Assembly (NCBI GenBank): GCA_018221245.1
Contig: JAAOYH010000055.1
Location: 1 to 23,992 of the forward strand
Direction of reading: 5' to 3'
Origin: Candidatus Woesearchaeota archaeon
GTDB lineage: Archaea > Nanobdellota > Nanobdellia > Woesearchaeales > UBA525
DNA length: 23,992 nt
The position numbers and the translations under genes are program-made. The notes beneath the pieces are model-generated. The model did no database searches, was not told the origin of the DNA, and worked only from the letters and a program-made list of their open reading frames with translations. Positions within the stretch are counted from its first letter, which is position 1; each line of letters starts with the position of its first letter. Below are positions 21,036-23,992 of this stretch, one piece after another.

Positions 21036-21812
21036 ATGTTCGAACGGAGATATCTCAAGAACTCCAAAGGAAACCGCCGTATAGACTTTCTTCAGTACGA
21101 GCCAAGCACCAAGGCAAACACGACAAAATTCTTCCTTCCTGGCGCAATGACTGGAGGGGATTATTACAAGAACAGGCTCGGGCCCTTGCAACGCAGAGGA
21201 GATCGCATAATAATTCCCGAGCCAAAAGCCATACTGTCCGTAGGAGACTATGTCAACCTTTTCATGACACTCTTCCGTTGGCTCACCCCAGAAATGGATC
21301 TATCAAATCATGAGATAATAGGACACTCTCTAGGATCAATAACAGGAGCAGTGCTAGCAGCAGACAACAGCAAAGATCATCCAAGAACTAAAAGCTTCGT
21401 CAGCGTAAGCCCAGTCGTCCCAGGTTATGATTTAGACCTGCCTTACTACAAAAAACAATTCACCAAGATGGGTGTAGGTCTCCTATTCTCACAAGAGACA
21501 CACGCAAAGCTTTTTGCAATCACAAAAGGGATTCCCTACGCCGCGAACGCACTATGGAAACAGAGAGCACTTAAACCCCTACTATCAAGCATAAATAAAG
21601 TGGACATAGCTGAAAATTCGCTAGATATCCCTTCTTTGCTCCTAGTAAACGAGCACGACGTATTCTTCACTCCTGAGATGGCAATACCTTATTACGAGGA
21701 CATCTGCACAGATCTAACAACTAAAATTCTACACGGAACCTGCCATGCTAAAATGCTCTATAGAGCCAGAGATATCACTAAAGAGATTATTGAGTTTGAC
21801 CAGACCAAATAG
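21036..21812 (+). CDS. Alpha/beta hydrolase
   Basis: A 258-residue alpha/beta hydrolase of unknown substrate. The oxyanion strand motif FLPGAM (33-38) is followed by the nucleophile elbow GHSLG with Ser98 (96-100). The acid is probably the Asp of VNEHDVFF, and the base the His in HGTCH near the C-terminus, so the triad appears complete. No signal peptide or membrane helix is seen, so it should act in the cytosol. A longer frame starts at 20916, but it reads through the neighbouring promoter and the SpoIIM-like gene. The ATG at 21036, with a TATA element 22-31 nt upstream, is preferred. Esterase, lipase or thioesterase activity is plausible. Confidence 0.86.
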   Translation: MFERRYLKNSKGNRRIDFLQYEPSTKANTTKFFLPGAMTGGDYYKNRLGPLQRRGDRIIIPEPKAILSVGDYVNLFMTLFRWLTPEMDLSNHEIIGHSLGSITGAVLAADNSKDHPRTKSFVSVSPVVPGYDLDLPYYKKQFTKMGVGLLFSQETHAKLFAITKGIPYAANALWKQRALKPLLSSINKVDIAENSLDIPSLLLVNEHDVFFTPEMAIPYYEDICTDLTTKILHGTCHAKMLYRARDITKEIIEFDQTK

Positions 21813-21828
21813 CCCACGCTTGGTTCTC

Positions 21829-21859
21829 GACGAGAGCCCCGACGAGAGAATAGACGAGA
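21829..21859 (+). repeat. Three GACGAGA repeats with 12-bp period
   Basis: GACGAGA occurs at 21829-21835, 21841-21847 and 21853-21859, exactly 12 bp apart. The first is part of the inverted repeat TCTCG-A-CGAGA. The array ends 4 bp before a TATA box (CTATATAAAT, 21863-21872). Its place suggests binding of an activator or regulator next to TFB. Confidence 0.5.
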
Positions 21860-21862
21860 AAT

Positions 21863-21872
21863 CTATATAAAT
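21863..21872 (+). promoter_or_regulatory. TATA box of the zinc-ribbon gene
   Basis: CTATATAAAT is followed by a predicted start near 21893 and a short leader with GAGGTGG (21904-21910) before the ATG at 21915. Confidence 0.5.
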
Positions 21873-21914
21873 CCACCACTCCAGAATTAAGATATAACCG
21901 ACTGAGGTGGTCAT

Positions 21915-22058
21915 ATGGTACAAGGATACTGCGTAAAGTGTAAAGCGAAGAGAGACATGCAAGGAGCTACTCCTGCAAAGATGAAGAACGGTAGAGATTA
22001 CATTAAAGGCAAGTGCGGCACGTGCGGCACAAAAATGTCAAAGATCGGCAAGCTTTAA
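21915..22058 (+). CDS. DUF5679-like zinc-ribbon protein
   Basis: A 47-residue protein with two CxxC pairs (C6-C9 and C34-C37) and a basic, Lys-rich sequence. It starts MVQGYCVKCKAKRDM and ends in GTKMSKIGKL, the pattern of the DUF5679 family, small zinc ribbons common in archaea and some bacteria. Binding to nucleic acid or the ribosome is plausible but unproven. The start is set by GAGGTGG 4 nt upstream of the ATG. A hairpin terminator covers the stop codon. The strong ribosome binding site, upstream repeats and own terminator suggest a well-expressed, separately controlled gene. Confidence 0.82.
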   Translation: MVQGYCVKCKAKRDMQGATPAKMKNGRDYIKGKCGTCGTKMSKIGKL

Positions 22059-22083
22059 GCTTGCACTTTTTTCTTTTTATTTT
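22048..22083 (+). terminator. Hairpin terminator over the zinc-ribbon stop codon
   Basis: GCAAGCTT and AAGCTTGC (22048-22055 and 22057-22064) form a perfect 8-bp inverted repeat around one T, followed by AC and a long T-rich run (22067-22083). The TAA stop (22056-22058) lies at its centre. The form is that of a factor-independent terminator, unusual in archaea. Confidence 0.65.
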
Positions 22084-22385
22084 GAAGGCAACCTGTATAT
22101 TTCGTCAATTTCAAGAGTATCTGTCTGCACGTTCACGTCCCTCGACATATCGTAAATTTCGCCAGGGATGGCCTCAGCCGAATCGTATTCGCCTATCCCT
22201 GCTCCCGAATAGGATCTCGGAACATACTTCTTCACTATGGTACCATCACCGCAAAGTGTTTCGAGGGCAGATTCTGCACCCTCGACATCATCATGCATAT
22301 TACCGAGGTGTAAGACCAAGCCCAATGTGAGTATGACTTTCTCGTCTTTGAACAGGTTCCTTATGATATCCAGGGTCGATTCCAT
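22077..22385 (-). CDS. Unknown small protein
   Basis: A 102-residue soluble protein that I do not recognise. The N-terminal half is helical (STLDIIRNLFKDEKVILTLG, then VEGAESALETLCGDGTIVKK). Its helix, helix, short strand order with a final basic turn would suit a winged helix, but no motif proves it. The C-terminal half is acidic (DMSRDVNV, TDTLEIDEIYRL). A TATA element GATATTTATATTAG about 20-35 nt upstream and the ATG at 22385 fit a leaderless gene. It converges on the zinc-ribbon gene, and its 3' end lies within that gene's T-rich terminator. Confidence 0.65.
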   Translation of the reverse strand: MESTLDIIRNLFKDEKVILTLGLVLHLGNMHDDVEGAESALETLCGDGTIVKKYVPRSYSGAGIGEYDSAEAIPGEIYDMSRDVNVQTDTLEIDEIYRLPSK

Positions 22386-22439
22386 GACGCTAATATAAAT
22401 ATCCTGCCTATATATAACTTATCTAGAAGCGTCGGAACA

Positions 22440-22513
22440 TGCTCCTGGCCGGATTCGAACCGACGTCTTCGGGGCCGAAACCCGATATACTGTCCAAGCT
22501 ATACTACAGGAGC
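22440..22513 (-). tRNA. tRNA-Arg (anticodon TCG)
   Basis: A complete 74-nt cloverleaf. The acceptor stem GCTCCTG/CAGGAGC has seven pairs and the discriminator base is A (22440). The D arm has G18-G19, with G-U pairs at both ends of its stem. The anticodon stem TCGGG/CCCGA encloses the loop TTTCGGC, whose positions 34-36 are TCG, reading CGA (and CGN by wobble). The T arm has GTCGG, TTCGAAT, CCGGC. There is no intron. The 3' CCA is not encoded, as the next bases are TGT. An AT-rich TTTTTAA about 30 nt upstream may be the promoter. Confidence 0.95.
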
Positions 22514-22553
22514 TTTCTAAGGTAGTATCAAGAACTGCTTAAAAAGAAATCGG

Positions 22554-23678
22554 CTACTCCAGACAGTAAACAGGCGGTTGTATGGGATTCTGCAATTTTT
22601 TGATCTGAGTTGCTGTCCAGCTTCGCATACGCCGCGGCGGGTCATTTTTGTTGGAATGATATGCTGCACTCCAATGCACCATCCCCTCACCAATTCCTTC
22701 TACTATTCCATAAGTCTGCTTCTCAGGATCAGTTCTGTCTTTGGATCCCCTCATTAAATAAAGATAAATCTCTGTGAACTTATAACAATCAGCAATTTTC
22801 CCCGCGCTCAAACAGGTTTGTCCCTTAGTAAACTCGCTCCATGCACCTGCATACCCTGAGACAAAGACTTGTGCGTCTTTCTTACCTAGCCGCTCAGGCA
22901 TAGTCGTATGCCATTCTTTCGGGACACGAAAATTATCCTGTTCGTAAAATGAATTCACCGAACGCTCAAGACCAGTTCTCCCTTCAGTAGTTGTCACATC
23001 AAAAGGACCTATGTGTTCGTTAGTGGCAGGAATATTTGAGTACTGTTTCACTGGATTTCCTGTATTGGCATCAAAATATTGCATATCCATTGAAACAAAC
23101 CATCTTTCTTTGTGTTTCGCATGCTTCGGAATCCAATAGAAATTTTTAAACGACCTCATAGTTCTACCTTGACCAACAGGATTATTCTCGAAAAGAAGCA
23201 TGATTTTATCACCCTCTAGCTGGAACACTTCTGACCCACGCACGCAGTCAGGCGACTTGCAGTTGTACATCACCCAAGGTTTTGTGTCATCTTCACACAT
23301 TCTTGCCCAAGAAGTACGGATGTGCCCGCCTTTCAAAGGTAAACCTATAGGTGTGTTCTTGCACCATAAGCTCGCGGATTCACGCGCATAATCAGTTCCA
23401 CGAGGCTGTGAATCACAGATCGCGATTCCTGTATTGTATCTTTTCACCTTCTCCTGCATCCCCATAGACATCGCGCGCCAATTGTTCGCGATGAGTTCTG
23501 AAGAGGTTTCTGGAGGAGGGGTGTTGGGAGGGTTCTCACCCATTTTCCACGTAATTAGGTCATTCTTATCGCTTTTGATAGCATCCCCATCCGCATTAAA
23601 CCGCTCAGCAAAAACCGGAGCAGCAACTAACAAAGCCAGACTGCTCAAGGCACCTAAACGTTTACCAAACCCACGCAT
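22554..23678 (-). CDS. Unknown secreted protein with Sec signal peptide
   Basis: A 374-residue protein that I do not recognise. It has a classical signal peptide: basic start (MRGFGKRLG), hydrophobic core (about 10-20) and a VFA-E cleavage site at about residue 24. The mature part has eight cysteines (an even number, in CDSQ, WCKN, MCED, NCKSPDC, TC, DC and YC contexts), many Trp and Tyr, and a Pro/Thr-rich spacer (NPPNTPPPETSS), so disulfide bonds outside the cell are likely. No membrane helix follows, so it may be released or bound by other proteins. The ATG at 23678 follows an AT-rich box (ATATATTAA, about 23700-23710). Codon use appears AT-richer than in the housekeeping genes. Confidence 0.8.
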   Translation of the reverse strand: MRGFGKRLGALSSLALLVAAPVFAERFNADGDAIKSDKNDLITWKMGENPPNTPPPETSSELIANNWRAMSMGMQEKVKRYNTGIAICDSQPRGTDYARESASLWCKNTPIGLPLKGGHIRTSWARMCEDDTKPWVMYNCKSPDCVRGSEVFQLEGDKIMLLFENNPVGQGRTMRSFKNFYWIPKHAKHKERWFVSMDMQYFDANTGNPVKQYSNIPATNEHIGPFDVTTTEGRTGLERSVNSFYEQDNFRVPKEWHTTMPERLGKKDAQVFVSGYAGAWSEFTKGQTCLSAGKIADCYKFTEIYLYLMRGSKDRTDPEKQTYGIVEGIGEGMVHWSAAYHSNKNDPPRRMRSWTATQIKKLQNPIQPPVYCLE

Positions 23679-23724
23679 TTACGACGGAAACACAGAGAGA
23701 TTAATATATGTTACTCTTAACAAG

Positions 23725-23992
23725 TTAATACAATTTAAGCTCAGAGAAATGCATATTCAGCTCGTCAGAAGACGCAGGACCTATAGCCAAGCAAGTCCTA
23801 GTACCCGGCGCCACAACAGTCTTCCCCGCGTCAGTGATTAGCGCAGTCGTGAGCCCCGCGTCTTTGGCCTCCTGCATCATTTTAATCAATTCCTTCTCGT
23901 CAGCAACTTTCAATACAACTTTTGCCATGCCCTGATGTCTCCAAGCACTAACAACCTCCTTATCAGCACGGAAAATAGCCTCTACAGAGGCG
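23725..23992 (-). CDS. pth2: Peptidyl-tRNA hydrolase Pth2, C-terminal part
   Basis: The 3' part of an archaeal/eukaryotic-type peptidyl-tRNA hydrolase, which frees tRNA from peptidyl-tRNA that has dropped off ribosomes. The visible 89 residues begin ASVEAIFRADKEVVSAW, run on through QGMAKVVLKV and include the family signatures GLTTALITDAGKT (the catalytic-site loop), APGTRTCLAIGP and a hydrophobic C-terminus. The complete enzyme is about 115-120 residues, so about 25-30 residues with the lysine of the N-terminal motif lie beyond the window. The ATG at 23928 inside the frame is not the start. A short intergenic region (23679-23724) separates it from the secreted-protein gene. Confidence 0.93.
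   Translation of the reverse strand, partial: ASVEAIFRADKEVVSAWRHQGMAKVVLKVADEKELIKMMQEAKDAGLTTALITDAGKTVVAPGTRTCLAIGPASSDELNMHFSELKLY

Noticed and set aside
20964..21191. Upstream start of the SpoIIM-like gene (76 extra residues)
   Set aside because: It would pass through its own TATA box and overlap the divergent hydrolase gene, and the extra part has no family similarity.
21829..21859. CRISPR-like repeat array
   Set aside because: The repeats are 7 bp with 5-bp gaps, only three copies, far too short for CRISPR. A binding-site array fits better.

Overview
The window is archaeal chromosome, most likely from a small-genome, DPANN-type lineage; that placement is a guess. It encodes archaeal/eukaryotic-type ribosomal proteins (eL8, eS28, eL24, L10e/uL16, eS6), an archaeal elongation factor 2 with the diphthamide histidine, a NOG1-family GTPase, an archaeal prepilin peptidase, Pth2 and a tRNA-Arg without encoded CCA. 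Many genes have a TATA box 22-35 nt before the start codon, which implies leaderless mRNAs. A few have a purine-rich ribosome binding site and a real 5' leader. Genes are tightly packed and no gene-free stretch exceeds 300 bases. I see no CRISPR array, transposase or integrase.

Layout. 1-3.8 kb (+): a chaperone cluster, grpE, a small unknown gene, dnaK, dnaJ. 3.8-5.1 kb (+): an unknown membrane protein whose likely N-terminal anchor is cut by an in-frame TGA. 5.1-10.4 kb (-): a HIT-family protein, then a five-gene translation operon (eL8, eS28, eL24, ndk, EF-2), preceded by an unknown four-helix membrane protein. 10.4-12.2 kb: two small unknown genes flanking a prepilin peptidase, with a candidate structured small RNA upstream of the peptidase. 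12.3-15.8 kb: L10e, a NOG1-like GTPase, a small unknown gene, eS6 with a strongly structured leader, a DUF5654-like protein and a VIT1/CCC1-type transporter. 15.8-18.2 kb (+): argS followed by a Hel308-type helicase gene that ends after the first RecA domain. 18.2-20 kb (-): a DUF4870-like protein and a four-gene operon of single-helix anchored proteins, one of them Cys-rich. 19.9-21.8 kb: divergent SpoIIM-like membrane protein and alpha/beta hydrolase. 21.9-24 kb: a DUF5679-like zinc ribbon, a small unknown gene, tRNA-Arg(TCG), a secreted protein and the 3' part of pth2.

Function. Most genes serve protein synthesis and folding: ribosomal proteins, EF-2, ArgS, tRNA-Arg, Pth2, a ribosome-assembly GTPase and the DnaK-DnaJ-GrpE machine. 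The rest is cell envelope.

The most interesting signals are two ribosomal-protein leaders. Those of eS6 and eL8 can each fold into a compact three-way junction ending directly at the ribosome binding site, while most neighbouring genes look leaderless. The eL8 leader also contains what looks like a kink-turn, the motif bound by the eL8/L7Ae protein itself. Other notable points are the one-domain Hel308-like gene, the TGA inside a membrane anchor, and the conserved-looking small gene between grpE and dnaK.
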